DNA from: Parerythrobacter_A sp963799315
GTDB taxonomy: Bacteria > Pseudomonadota > Alphaproteobacteria > Sphingomonadales > Sphingomonadaceae
Assembly: GCA_963799315.1 (NCBI GenBank)
Contig: CAWCWP010000001.1
Span: forward strand, 868,001-932,000
Direction of reading: 5' to 3'
Length of the DNA: 64,000 bases
Below are positions 48,058-56,847 of the stretch, one piece after another. Under the pieces are notes generated by a model. The model searched no databases. It was not told where the DNA came from and was given only the letters and a program-made list of their open reading frames with translations. The position numbers were made by a program, and so were the translations under genes. Position 1 is the first letter of the stretch. Each line of letters opens with the position of its first letter.

Positions 48058-50298
48058 ATGACAGAAGCACCGAAAATCGACGCCCCGAAAATCGACGCAG
48101 AAACCGTTGCCCAGCATGGGCTGAACGAGGAAGAATACAGCCGCGTGCTGGCCGCGATGGGACGCGAGCCGAACCTGCTGGAACTCGGCATATTCTCCGT
48201 CATGTGGAGCGAGCACTGCTCCTACAAATCCTCCCGCGTCCATCTGAAGAAACTGCCGACCGAAGCGCCGTGGGTCATTTGCGGACCGGGCGAGAATGCG
48301 GGCGTGATCGATATTGGAGCCGGACCTGATGGAAAACCTCAGGCCGCCATCTTCAAGATGGAGAGCCACAACCATCCCAGCTACATCGAACCCTACCAAG
48401 GCGCGGCGACCGGCGTGGGCGGCATCCTGCGCGATGTCTTCACGATGGGCGCGCGACCCGTCGCAAACGCCAATGCGCTAAGGTTTGGACGTCCCGACCA
48501 TCCCAAGATGAAGCATCTGGTACAGGGCGTGGTCGCGGGCATCGGCGGCTATGGCAATTGCGTCGGCGTGCCGACGGTCGCGGGCGAGACCAATTTCCAC
48601 CCTGCCTATGATGGCAACATTCTGGTCAACGCGATGACCGTGGGCGTCGCCGATGCGGACAAGATTTTCTACAGCGCGGCGACCGGCACGGGCAATCCCA
48701 TCGTCTATGTCGGCAGCAAGACCGGACGCGACGGCATCCACGGCGCGACGATGGCCAGCACCGATTTCGGCGACGATACCGAAGCCAAGCGCCCCACGGT
48801 GCAAGTGGGCGATCCGTTCACCGAAAAGCTGCTGATCGAAGCCTGCCTGGAGCTGATGGCGACCGACGCCATCGTGGCAATCCAGGATATGGGCGCGGCG
48901 GGCCTGACCAGCTCCAGCGTGGAAATGGCGACCAATGGCAAGGCGGGCATCCGGCTCGACATGAACGCTGTGCCTTGCCGCGAAGAGGGTATGACCCCTT
49001 ACGAGATGATGCTTAGCGAAAGCCAGGAACGCATGCTGATGGTGCTGAAGCCCGGACGCGAGGCGGAAGCGGCGGCGATTTTCGAGAAATGGGAGCTGGA
49101 CTTTGCGGTTATCGGCGAAGTGACCGACACCCGACATATGGTGCTGGAATTCGACGGCGCGGTCGTGTGCGACATCCCGCTCGGCCCGCTTGCCGCCGAT
49201 GCGCCGCTTTATGAGCGGCCCTTCCTGTCTCAGGACGATTACAAAACGTGGGCCAAGGTCGCGCCGCACGAAAACACTGCGGAAAGCGCGGATCTCGGCG
49301 CGGACCTGCTGGCGCTGCTGGCCTGCCCCGCCCTTGCCTCGCGCCGCTGGATCGCGCAGCAATACGACAGCCAGGTCGGCGCGGACACGCTGCAAACCGG
49401 CGGCGATGCGGGGATCGTGCGGGTTCACGGCACGCGCAAGGCGCTGGCAGTTACCACCGATTGCACGCCACGCTATGTCTATGCCGACCCGCACGAGGGC
49501 GGGAAGCAAGCGGTGGCCGAAGCCTATCGCAACCTCAGCACGGTGGGCGCGCGCCCGCTGGCCATCACCAACTGCCTGAACTTCGCCAATCCCGAACGCC
49601 CCGAAATCATGGCACAGCTGGTGCATGCGCTCGGCGGTATGGGTGAAGCCTGTCGCGCGCTGGATTTCCCGGTCGTGAGCGGCAATGTGTCGCTCTACAA
49701 CGAAAGCAAGGCGACGGGCGGCGGCAGTGCCATCCTGCCCACGCCCGCCATCGGCGGGGTGGGGCTGATCGACGACTACGCGAACATCAGCGCGCCCGCT
49801 TTTACCGGAGAAGGCGCGGCCATCGTCATCATCGGCTACGCGCCCGGTCACCTCGGCCAATCGCTGTGGCAGCAGGTCGTGCAAGGCACGGAGTATGGCG
49901 CGCCGCCGCCCGTCGATCTGGCGGTGGAGCGGCGGCTGGGCGAGCTGGTGCGCGCGCTGATCGGCGAAGGCGCTATCGGCGCGGCGCACGACATATCGGA
50001 TGGCGGCGCGCTGGTGGCGCTGGCGGAAATGGCGATGGCAGGCGGTATCGGCGCGGCACTGACCCTGCCCGACAGCAAATCGCTGACCGCCGCGATGTAC
50101 GGTGAGGATCAGGGGCGCATCGTCGTGACGACGCATGACCCCGAAGGCGTGATCGCGCGCGCCAATGCGGTCGAGCTTTACGCCAGCGTCGTCGGCCAGA
50201 CCGGCGGCGATGCGCTGACCTTTGGCGATAGTCGCGTGACACTAATGGAGATGCGGAAGGCACATGACAGCTTCTTCGACGAATGGATGGGCGGCTGA
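48058..50298 (+). CDS. purL: Phosphoribosylformylglycinamidine synthase subunit PurL
   Basis: PurL (746 aa, the short form that works with separate PurS and PurQ) amidates FGAR with ATP. Motifs: FSVMWSEHCSYKSSRVHLKK (active-site His), FKMESHNHPSYIEPYQGAAT, GGILRDVFTMGARPVANANA, IQDMGAAGLTSSSVEMATNG, and in the second half NCLNFANPERPEIMAQLVHA and AHDISDGGALVALAEMAMAG. The frame is intact over 2.2 kb. It starts 10 bp after the membrane protein gene and is followed by a 39-bp tandem repeat array. Confidence 0.98.
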   Translation: MTEAPKIDAPKIDAETVAQHGLNEEEYSRVLAAMGREPNLLELGIFSVMWSEHCSYKSSRVHLKKLPTEAPWVICGPGENAGVIDIGAGPDGKPQAAIFKMESHNHPSYIEPYQGAATGVGGILRDVFTMGARPVANANALRFGRPDHPKMKHLVQGVVAGIGGYGNCVGVPTVAGETNFHPAYDGNILVNAMTVGVADADKIFYSAATGTGNPIVYVGSKTGRDGIHGATMASTDFGDDTEAKRPTVQVGDPFTEKLLIEACLELMATDAIVAIQDMGAAGLTSSSVEMATNGKAGIRLDMNAVPCREEGMTPYEMMLSESQERMLMVLKPGREAEAAAIFEKWELDFAVIGEVTDTRHMVLEFDGAVVCDIPLGPLAADAPLYERPFLSQDDYKTWAKVAPHENTAESADLGADLLALLACPALASRRWIAQQYDSQVGADTLQTGGDAGIVRVHGTRKALAVTTDCTPRYVYADPHEGGKQAVAEAYRNLSTVGARPLAITNCLNFANPERPEIMAQLVHALGGMGEACRALDFPVVSGNVSLYNESKATGGGSAILPTPAIGGVGLIDDYANISAPAFTGEGAAIVIIGYAPGHLGQSLWQQVVQGTEYGAPPPVDLAVERRLGELVRALIGEGAIGAAHDISDGGALVALAEMAMAGGIGAALTLPDSKSLTAAMYGEDQGRIVVTTHDPEGVIARANAVELYASVVGQTGGDALTFGDSRVTLMEMRKAHDSFFDEWMGG

Positions 50299-50308
50299 TT
50301 TCCACCTC

Positions 50309-50425
50309 CGTTCGCCCTGAGCCGGTGGAAAGGTTCTTTGCTACGTCCGTTCGCCCTGAGCTTGTGGATAGGTTCCTTGCCACTTCCGTTCGCCCCGAGC
50401 TTGTCGAAGGGTCGTACTTCTTTTT
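50309..50425. repeat. Three 39-bp tandem repeats of REP half-sites
   Basis: Copies begin CCGTTCGCCC(T/C)GAGC at 50309, 50348 and 50387, exactly 39 bases apart. Each carries a degenerate form of the GAGCTTGTCGAAGG half-palindrome; the third copy is closest to the consensus. The array sits between purL and the DUF6122 gene and contains no gene. It is related to the palindrome within carA. Confidence 0.8.
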
Positions 50426-50560
50426 GGCACCACCACCGGACAAAAAGTGTAGTGCTTCGGAGTCGAAGACGGCGCAAAGCGCCACCGGCTCAGCACGAAC
50501 GGGTTGGGGTTTGTTGGAGCCAATTCAAACCGGCGCGCCTATACCTCACCGGCGTAATCA

Positions 50561-50890
50561 ATGACCCTACTCCAGCCCCTACTCCACTATAGCGGCCACT
50601 TCGTCCTCCCCTTCGCGCTTGGCTGGCTCCTTTGGCGCGAACGTTGGAAGGTGGCGGGGTTGGTGATAATGGCAACCATCGCAATCGACCTCGATCATCT
50701 GGCCGCGACGCCGATCTTCGATCCGGACCGGTGCAGCATCGGGTTTCATCCACTGCACACCGTTTACGCCGCCATCGGTTACGGTTTACTGCTGCTGATC
50801 CCGCGCTGGTGGGCGCGCGCGATGGGGCTGGGCTGCCTGCTGCACTTGGTCGTCGACTGGAGCGACTGCCAGTTTATGACGACGGTGTAG
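50561..50890 (+). CDS. DUF6122 family small membrane protein
   Basis: A 109-residue polytopic protein: LLHYSGHFVLPFALGWLLWR, WKVAGLVIMATIAIDLDHLA, then a soluble loop PIFDPDRCSIGFHPLHTVYA, and LGCLLHLVVDWSDCQFMT. The conserved His/Asp residues (YSGHF, DLDHL, FHPLHT, LHLVVDWSDC) are the DUF6122 signature and resemble membrane metal-hydrolase motifs in the neighbouring gene at 47367. Function is unknown. It converges with the COQ4 gene (4 bp between stops). Start ATG gives the full first helix. Confidence 0.82.
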   Translation: MTLLQPLLHYSGHFVLPFALGWLLWRERWKVAGLVIMATIAIDLDHLAATPIFDPDRCSIGFHPLHTVYAAIGYGLLLLIPRWWARAMGLGCLLHLVVDWSDCQFMTTV

Positions 50891-50894
50891 GGGT

Positions 50895-51686
50895 TTACGC
50901 GGCCTGCTTGTTGCCCAACAACGGACCCGAAGCGCCGCAGCAGGTCGTTTCGATCTGTCGCAGGCAATTCCGGTAGGTCGTTGGCGTGGCAATGTTCAGC
51001 CGGTCGCGCACCACATCGATATCCTCGTGCAGCATGGCAAGCAGGTCAGCCTGAACGATCTTGGCGGCGGCGCGCCCGTTGCGGCGTCCTTCGCGCAAGG
51101 CGGCGAACACCGGCACGTTACCGCCAATTTCCTTGCGAAGCTGGCGTGTGCCCATATAGGCGATGAACAGCATGCCGTTGGAATAAATCTGCTGATAGCT
51201 GAAGCCCAACAGGCATAGCTCACCCAGCGCATCGCGACCATATCCCGACAGAATATGAAACAAGTCATGCGTGTCGCGGGTGCGCGCGGCATACCATTCG
51301 TGCAGGTCTTCAGGGCGTTCGGACAGCGGCTTGAACCGGTGCGATTCGGCGACCAGTCCGGCCGCGCTCAGCCCTTCGCGGCGCATGAAGCGGATATAAT
51401 GCTGCGCCAGCGAATTGGGCGCGCAATCGGCCCAGCGATCATGATCGTCCAGCGCGGCGGCCAGGTCTTCGTTCTGCTCGATCAGCGCCTGCCCCGCTTC
51501 GCTGCGGATGAAGCGTTCCGCCTCGCGGGTGTAGGCACCGCCTTTCAATGCCTCGGTGATATGGAACACCTGCGAGGTGTCTTCCTTATCGGCCACCAGC
51601 TTGCCGAAATGATTCAGCGCCTTGATCGGCCTGAAACCGGTCAGTTCGCGGTCGGGATGGATCATGGGAAGGTGGGAGAGAGACAT
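50895..51686 (-). CDS. Ubiquinone biosynthesis protein COQ4 homologue
   Basis: A 263-residue COQ4-type protein. The diagnostic zinc-ligand motif HDxxH(x)11E is complete: HDLFHILSGYGRDALGE. Other conserved parts are LNHFGKLVADKEDTSQVFHI, RPEDLHEWYAARTRDTHDLF and GFSYQQIYSNGMLFIAYMG. COQ4 acts in ubiquinone head-group maturation (C1 decarboxylation/hydroxylation in recent work on the family). The C-terminus is a ~60-residue extension including NCLRQIETTCCGASG. The start MSLSHLPMIHP at 51686 is fixed by the domain and by a putative promoter 30-65 bases upstream. Frame intact. Confidence 0.9.
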   Translation of the reverse strand: MSLSHLPMIHPDRELTGFRPIKALNHFGKLVADKEDTSQVFHITEALKGGAYTREAERFIRSEAGQALIEQNEDLAAALDDHDRWADCAPNSLAQHYIRFMRREGLSAAGLVAESHRFKPLSERPEDLHEWYAARTRDTHDLFHILSGYGRDALGELCLLGFSYQQIYSNGMLFIAYMGTRQLRKEIGGNVPVFAALREGRRNGRAAAKIVQADLLAMLHEDIDVVRDRLNIATPTTYRNCLRQIETTCCGASGPLLGNKQAA

Positions 51687-51722
51687 GGATAAGCCTTGGT
51701 CGAAGGGTCGTTTGCTGGCCTG

Positions 51723-51751
51723 ATAATGGCCACTACTTACAAAGATGTCAA
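51723..51751 (-). promoter_or_regulatory. Putative promoter of the COQ4 gene
   Basis: Read on the minus strand: TTGACA (51746-51751), a 17-base spacer and CATTAT (51723-51728), close to the sigma70 consensus, about 37 bases before the COQ4 ATG. An inverted repeat CTTACAAAGATGTCAA overlaps the -35 and could bind a repressor. Assigned by eye. Confidence 0.45.
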
Positions 51752-51812
51752 CAAGACCGGAAATCCTTGTCAGACCGTGCCGCCATCGCCACCGCTGGCA
51801 CCATGCCGGACC

Positions 51813-52490
51813 ATGAAACCGATCCCCTACGCCCTGCCCGCGCTCACGGACGCAGACCGCCTCGCCCGTGCGGACGCTTATCGAGCCACTATGGCGACGC
51901 GCCGGTCCTGTCGCTATTTCAGCGATGCGCCCGTAGACCGCGCGGTCATCGCCAGCGCCATCGCCGCCGCCGGGTCCGCGCCCAACGGCGCAAACCACCA
52001 GCCCTGGCATTTCGTGGCGATCTCCGACCCGGTGCGCAAACGCGCCATCCGCGAAGCTGCCGAGGCCGAAGAGCGGCGGTTTTACGGCGCGGATGGCAAC
52101 GATGCGAAGGCCGGCGCGGACTGGCTCGACGCGCTGGCCCCGATCGGCACCGATGCCAGCAAGCCGTTCCTGGAAACCGCACCGTGGCTGATTGCCGTAT
52201 TCGCGCAGCGCAAGGGCGGCATTGCCGAGGACGGCGAGACGCAGAATTACTACGTCAATGAAAGCGTCGGCATCGCCTGCGGGATGTTGCTATCCGCGTT
52301 GCACATGGCAGGCGTGGCGACGCTGACGCACACCCCCTCGCCCATGACGTTCCTGCGCGAGCAATGCGGGCGGCCCGACCATGAAAAGCCGGTCATGCTG
52401 GTCGTGGCCGGTCTGCCCGCGTCCGATGCGACCGTTCCGGTGCATGCCACGCGCAAGAAACCGCTCGAACAGATTTCAAGCTGGTTATGA
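51813..52490 (+). CDS. Nitroreductase family flavoprotein
   Basis: A 225-residue FMN-dependent oxidoreductase of the nitroreductase/iodotyrosine deiodinase type. FMN-binding residues are seen in ATMATRRSCRYFSDAPVDRA, then AAGSAPNGANHQPWHFVAIS, ESVGIACGMLLSALHMAGVA (dimer/FMN site) and the C-terminal KKPLEQISSWL. The start was placed at 51813 (MKPIPYALPALTDADRL), where the domain begins; the frame is open to 51696. It is divergent from COQ4 and convergent with serB. Substrate unknown. Confidence 0.9.
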   Translation: MKPIPYALPALTDADRLARADAYRATMATRRSCRYFSDAPVDRAVIASAIAAAGSAPNGANHQPWHFVAISDPVRKRAIREAAEAEERRFYGADGNDAKAGADWLDALAPIGTDASKPFLETAPWLIAVFAQRKGGIAEDGETQNYYVNESVGIACGMLLSALHMAGVATLTHTPSPMTFLREQCGRPDHEKPVMLVVAGLPASDATVPVHATRKKPLEQISSWL

Positions 52491-53380
52491 AGCTCTCGCC
52501 TGTAACCCATTCGGATTGCGGAATTTCCAGCAGGCGGAGCAGCGCGGTCAGATCGCCACGCTCGACCCAGCCATCCGCCGCCGCGCGCGCCACCGGTTTG
52601 GCGCGATAGGCGATGCCGTAGGTCGCACCTTGCAGCATCGGGATATCGTTCGCCCCGTCCCCCGCCGCCATCGACACCGCGCCGTCCGGCAAGGCGCTCC
52701 GCTTCTTCGCGCAGTACGCGCAGTTTGGTGTCGCTATCGACCAGCGATCCGTCCAGCGCGCCGGTCAGTTTCCCGCCGTCTATCGCCAGCCTGTTGCCGA
52801 CCACCCGGTCGAACCCCAGCTGCGCGCCGATCGCGTCGGCAAAATGGTGGAAACCGCCCGTGACCAGCACCGTGCGGCACCCCCTTGCCCGCAGCGTATG
52901 CACCAGCACCCGCGCGCCCGGCGTCGGGGTGATGCGCTCGGCAAGACAGCGCGTGATGGCATCCTCTTCCAGTCCGGCGAGCAATGCGACCCGCTCCGCC
53001 AGCGCCTCGGCAAACGGCAGTTCGCCGCGCATGGCGCGTTCGGTGATGTCGGCGATCTGGGGCTTCAGTCCGGCGAAGTCCGCCAGCTCGTCGATGCATT
53101 CCTGCCCGATCATGGTCGAGTCCATGTCGGAAACGAACAGGTTCGGGGCGGCAAAGGGCCGGTCGCTCACCAGCAGGTCGCACAGGCCGAAATGCGTGTC
53201 GAGTATGGCGCGCAACTCGGCCGCATCCCCGTCCGGCAACGCGAATTGCAGCACCGTGCCGTCATGCTCCAGCATCCGCTGTTCCGCCACGCGCATGCCC
53301 GCCGCTTCGAGGGCGGTGACAGCAGTGCGCGCCTGCGTTTCAACGTCCGCCATGTCTGTTATAAGCCGCGCGATGAGCAT
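52393..53380 (-). CDS. serB: Phosphoserine phosphatase SerB (inserted base, 3' end uncertain)
   Basis: SerB, the HAD phosphatase for the last step of serine synthesis. After an ACT-like N-terminus (MLIARLITDMADVETQARTA) come the HAD motifs: LFVSDMDSTMIGQECIDELA (nucleophile DxDST), VTGGFHHFADAIGAQLGFDR, and after an extra base near 52694, AVSMAAGDGANDIPMLQGAT (GDGxND). With that one correction the frame ends at 52393, overlapping the convergent nitroreductase by 98 bases, which is unlikely; another indel would give a stop at 52485 just at the neighbour's end and a typical ~297-residue protein. Start 53380 overlaps the divergent miaA start; 53353 is an alternative. Confidence 0.88.
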
Positions 53381-54341
53381 GGGTGATCCTGATAATTCGG
53401 CAGAGTGGAACGAGCGGATTGCCGATCTTTGGTCTGGCAAGCCGCCGGTCGTCGCTCATCGCAGGACCGACCGCCAGCGGCAAGAGCAGCCGCGCCGTCG
53501 CGCTGGCGAAATCCTTGATGAATGCAGGGCAGGACGCGGCCATCGTCAATGCCGACAGCGCGCAGGTCTATGCCGATCTGCACATCCTGAGCGCGCGCCC
53601 CGACGCGGACGAGATGGGCGGCGTCTCGCATCGCCTGTTCGGCACATGGGACGGTGCGGTGCCGTGCTCGGCGGCGGATTGGGCGCGCGCGGCGAAAGCG
53701 GTGATTGCCGAACTGCACCAGCGGCGCACAGTCCCGATACTGGTGGGCGGCACCGGGCTGTATCTGCGCGTGCTGCTGGACGGTATCGCACCGGTACCTG
53801 CCATCGACCCCGAAATTCGCGCAGCGGTTCGTGCCATGCCGCTGGCCGATGCGCGCCACGCACTGGAGCGAGCCGATCCGGACGCTGCGCGGCGCATCGC
53901 GCCCGCCGATACGACGCGGACGCAGCGCGCGCTGGAAGTGGCCCAATCGACGGGCGGACCCTTGCCGAGTGGCAGCAGCACAAGACCGGCGGCATCGCAG
54001 ACGAGATCGCGCTTTCGGCGGCGGTCCTCCTGCCGGATCGCGAATGGCTGCAAGCGCGGTGCGACATGCGGTTCGAGGCGATGCTGGAGGCTGGTGCGGA
54101 GGCCGAAGTGGCAGCGTTGCTGGCGCGCGATCTCGACCCCGACCTGCCGGTGATGCGCGCCATTGGTGTGCCGCAAATCGCCGGCTATCTTGCGGGCGAG
54201 ATCGACCGCGCGGAAATGATCGCGGCAGGCCAGTTGGCGACACGACAATATGCCAAACGCCAATATACATGGTTCAGGAACCAATCACCAAAGTCTTGGC
54301 CGCGCGATAACGCAATTAAGATTCGTCAGACAGGTCATTAA
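53373..54341 (+). CDS. miaA: tRNA dimethylallyltransferase (one insertion, one deletion)
   Basis: MiaA adds an isoprenyl group to A37 of tRNAs. N-terminus MSMGDPDNSAEWNERIADLW; near 53451 an extra base leads into the P-loop LIAGPTASGKSSRAVALA and IVNADSAQVYADLHILSA (DSxQVY), SHRLFGTWDGAVPCSAADW, PILVGGTGLYLRVLLDGIAP and ADTTRTQRALEV. Near 53964 a missing base returns to AEWQQHKTGG and LAGEIDRAEMIAAGQLATRQ, YAKRQYTWFRNQSPKSWPR. Net length is a multiple of three (322 aa), consistent with one gain and one loss. The start codon region overlaps that of the divergent serB. Confidence 0.92.
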   Translation: MSMGDPDNSAEWNERIADLWSGKPPVVAHRRTDRQRQEQPRRRAGEILDECRAGRGHRQCRQRAGLCRSAHPERAPRRGRDGRRLASPVRHMGRCGAVLGGGLGARGESGDCRTAPAAHSPDTGGRHRAVSARAAGRYRTGTCHRPRNSRSGSCHAAGRCAPRTGASRSGRCAAHRARRYDADAARAGSGPIDGRTLAEWQQHKTGGIADEIALSAAVLLPDREWLQARCDMRFEAMLEAGAEAEVAALLARDLDPDLPVMRAIGVPQIAGYLAGEIDRAEMIAAGQLATRQYAKRQYTWFRNQSPKSWPRDNAIKIRQTGH

Positions 54342-54416
54342 TTGATATTATCTTTCGCAGAGACAGGTTGACAGCGAGAGCATTTTCGCCTAGTGCAGCG
54401 CTCGCAGCGAACGACC

Positions 54417-56200
54417 ATGACCAAACAGACCCCCATCACCCCGGCGCGCAACGGCGCAGCGATCCTCGTCGACACTCTCGTCGAACAGGGCGTCGAGTTC
54501 GTCTTCGGCTATCCCGGCGGCGCGGTGCTGCCGATTTACGACGCGCTGTTCGAGGATGACCGGTCTGCGCCATATCCTCGTCCGGCACGAGGCGGGCGCG
54601 GCGCATGCGGCGGAAGGCTATGCGCGCTCCACCGGCAAGCCCGGCGTGGTGCTGGTCACGTCCGGCCCCGGCGCGACCAACGCGGTCACCGGCATCGCCG
54701 ATGCGTATCTCGATTCCATCCCGCTGGTCGTCATCACCGGGCAGGTGCCGACCGGCCTGATCGGCACCGATGCGTTTCAGGAAGCGGACACGGTCGGCAT
54801 CACGCGCCATTGCACGAAGCACAATTATCTCGTGAAGGACGCGGCGCAGCTCGAACGCCACGCTGTCCGAAGCCTTCCGCATCGCCACCACCGGTCGCCC
54901 CGGCCCGGTGCTGGTCGATATCCCCAAGGATGTGCAGATCGCGGCCGTGGCGGACGCGGCGGAGGACGCACCGCCGCCCGCCTCGCACCGCTACCGCCCC
55001 ACCCTGCGCGGCGAGGATCGCCGACATCGCGCGCGCTGTCGAAATGCTGGCCAAGGCCGAACGTCCGGTGTTCTACACCGGCGGCGGCGTCATCAATTCC
55101 GGTCCCGAAGCCAGCACCCTGCTGCGGCGGTTGCAGGGCCTGACCGGCGCGCCCGTCACCACCACGCTGATGGGCCTGGGTGCCTTCCCCTCCGACCGAT
55201 CCGCACTGGCTCGGCATGCTGGGGATGCACGGCACCTACGAAGCCAATATGGCGATGAACCAGGCGGATTTGATCGTGGCCGTCGGCGCGCGGTTCGACG
55301 ACCGCGTGACCGGCAGGCTGGACGCATTCGCCCCGCATTCGGCCAAGATCCATATCGATATCGACCGCGCCAGCATCAACAAGATCGTGCCCGTCGATCT
55401 CGGCATCGTCGGCGATTGCGCCACCGTGCTGCAACAGATCGTGGAGGCATGGGGCGACACCGCACCGCGCGACACCGCCGAATGGAAGGCGCGCATCAAG
55501 GGCTGGCGTGCGCGCGAAAGCCTCGCTTATCCGGCGCAAGGGCGCAAAGGCTCCGGCGAACTCATGCCGCAGCACGCGGTCGAGCGGCTGCACGCGCTGA
55601 CGCATGCGCGCGAGCCCGATCATCACCACCGAAGTCGGCCAGCACCAGATGTGGGCGGCGCAGTATTACGGGTTCGAGAAGCCGAACAAATGGCTGACCA
55701 GCGGCGGTCTCGGCACGATGGGCTATGGCCTGCCCGCCGCCATCGGCGCGCAGCTGGGCAATCCCGATGCGCTGGTGATCGACATTGCGGGCGAGGCCAG
55801 TATCCAGATGAACATTCAGGAACTCGGCACCGCCAGCCAGTATCGCCTGCCGGTCAAGGTGTTCATCCTCAACAACGAATATATGGGCATGGTCCGCCAG
55901 TGGCAGGAACTGACCTATGAAAGCCGCTATTCCAACAGCTATTCCGACAGCCTGCCCGATTTCGTGGCGCTGGCCGAGGCCTATGGCTGGAAGGGCATCC
56001 GCATCGAGGACGAGAGCGAGCTCGATGCCGGGATCGAAGCGATGCTGGCGCATGACGGGCCGGTGATGGTCGATTGCCAGGTGGCGAAGGATGCCAACTG
56101 CTACCCGATGATCCCTCGCGGCGCGGCGCATACCGACATGCTGCTGTACGGCGACGAGGTGTACGGCATCATGGACGACGAAGCGAAGGCGCTGGTGTGA
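54417..56200 (+). CDS. ilvB: Acetolactate synthase large subunit (five inserted bases)
   Basis: The ThDP-dependent catalytic subunit of acetohydroxyacid synthase, the first common step to valine, leucine and isoleucine. Successive frames carry EFVFGYPGGAVLPIYDALFE, LRHILVRHEAGAAHAAEGYA (ThDP Glu), SGPGATNAVTGIADAYLDSI, PVLVDIPKDVQIA, RPVFYTGGGVINSGPEASTL, GMLGMHGTYEANMAMNQADL, LTSGGLGTMGYGLPAAIGAQ, and GEASIQMNIQEL ... ILNNEYMGMVRQWQ, where the ThDP motif GDGSFxMN is GEASIQMN. Frame changes lie near 54563, 54857, 55007, 55196 and 55612, each fitting one inserted base; the length is two over a multiple of three, as five insertions require. About 593 residues. The stop overlaps the ilvN start. 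Confidence 0.94.
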
Positions 56201-56827
56201 TGAGCGCGCCTATGCACATCACGCAGCAGCATCCGAACGCCACGTTCTGGCCGTCACCGTCGACAACGAAGCCGGCATTCTCGCCAAGATCACCGGCCTG
56301 TTCACCGCGCGCGGCTATAATATCGACAGCCTGACCGTGGCCGATATCAGCGAAGACCACGCGATCAGCCGCATCACGATCGTCACCAACGGCCCGCCCG
56401 CCGTGATCGACCAGATCCAGGCGCAGCTGGAACGGCTGGTGCCGGTGCATACGGTCGTGCGACCTGACCGAAGAAGGCCCGCATGTCGAACGCGAGCTGG
56501 CGCTGGTCAAGGTCGCCGGGCACGGGCGAGAAGCGGGTCGAGGCGCTGCGCCTTGCCGACATCTTCCGCGCGCGGCCGGTCGATACCACCACCGCCAGCT
56601 TCATCTTCGAAATTACCGGCCCGCCGGACAAGATCGACAGCTTCATCGCTCTGATGCGCGAACTCGGGCTGGTCGAAGTCGGCCGCACCGGTATCGTCGG
56701 CATGATGCGCGGGGCCGGAGAGCGCCTAGCAACAATTTCACACCAATCGTCATCCCGGCGCAGGCCGGGATCCAGACAGCAACGCGCGAACGGCTGGATT
56801 CCGGCCTTCGCCGGAATGACGGCCTAA
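56200..56827 (+). CDS. ilvN: Acetolactate synthase regulatory subunit (three indels, repeat-extended end)
   Basis: The small ACT-domain subunit that mediates valine feedback. After MSAPMHITQQHP a missing base near 56236 leads to AVTVDNEAGILAKITGLFTA and RGYNIDSLTVADISEDHAIS (ACT domain 1); then extra bases near 56461 and 56516 lead to LTEEGPHVERELALVKVAG and RVEALRLADIFRARPVDTTT, IGPPDKIDSFIALMRELG-like (ITGPPDKIDSFIALMRELGL). The normal end is IVGMMRGAGE; here the frame runs on through a palindromic repeat (SSRRRPGSRQQR ... WIPAFAGMTA) to 56827. The start ATG overlaps the ilvB stop (TGATG). Length is one over a multiple of three, fitting one loss and two gains. Confidence 0.92.
56748..56821. 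repeat. REP-like palindrome at the 3' end of ilvN
   Basis: Two 28-bp near-perfect inverted arms (CGTCATCCCGGCGCAGGCCG... at 56748-56775 and its partner at 56794-56821) around an 18-bp loop. This is the widespread CCGGxxxAGGCCGG intergenic palindrome. It lies between ilvN and ilvC and may act as an mRNA 3' stability or attenuation hairpin. Confidence 0.85.
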
Positions 56828-56847
56828 TTTCAAGTACGAGGACCAAC

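Noticed and set aside
48478..50136. A 552-codon minus-strand frame opposite purL
   Set aside because: Antisense shadow of a complete PurL; rich in His/Arg/Gln as typical for GC-rich antisense frames.
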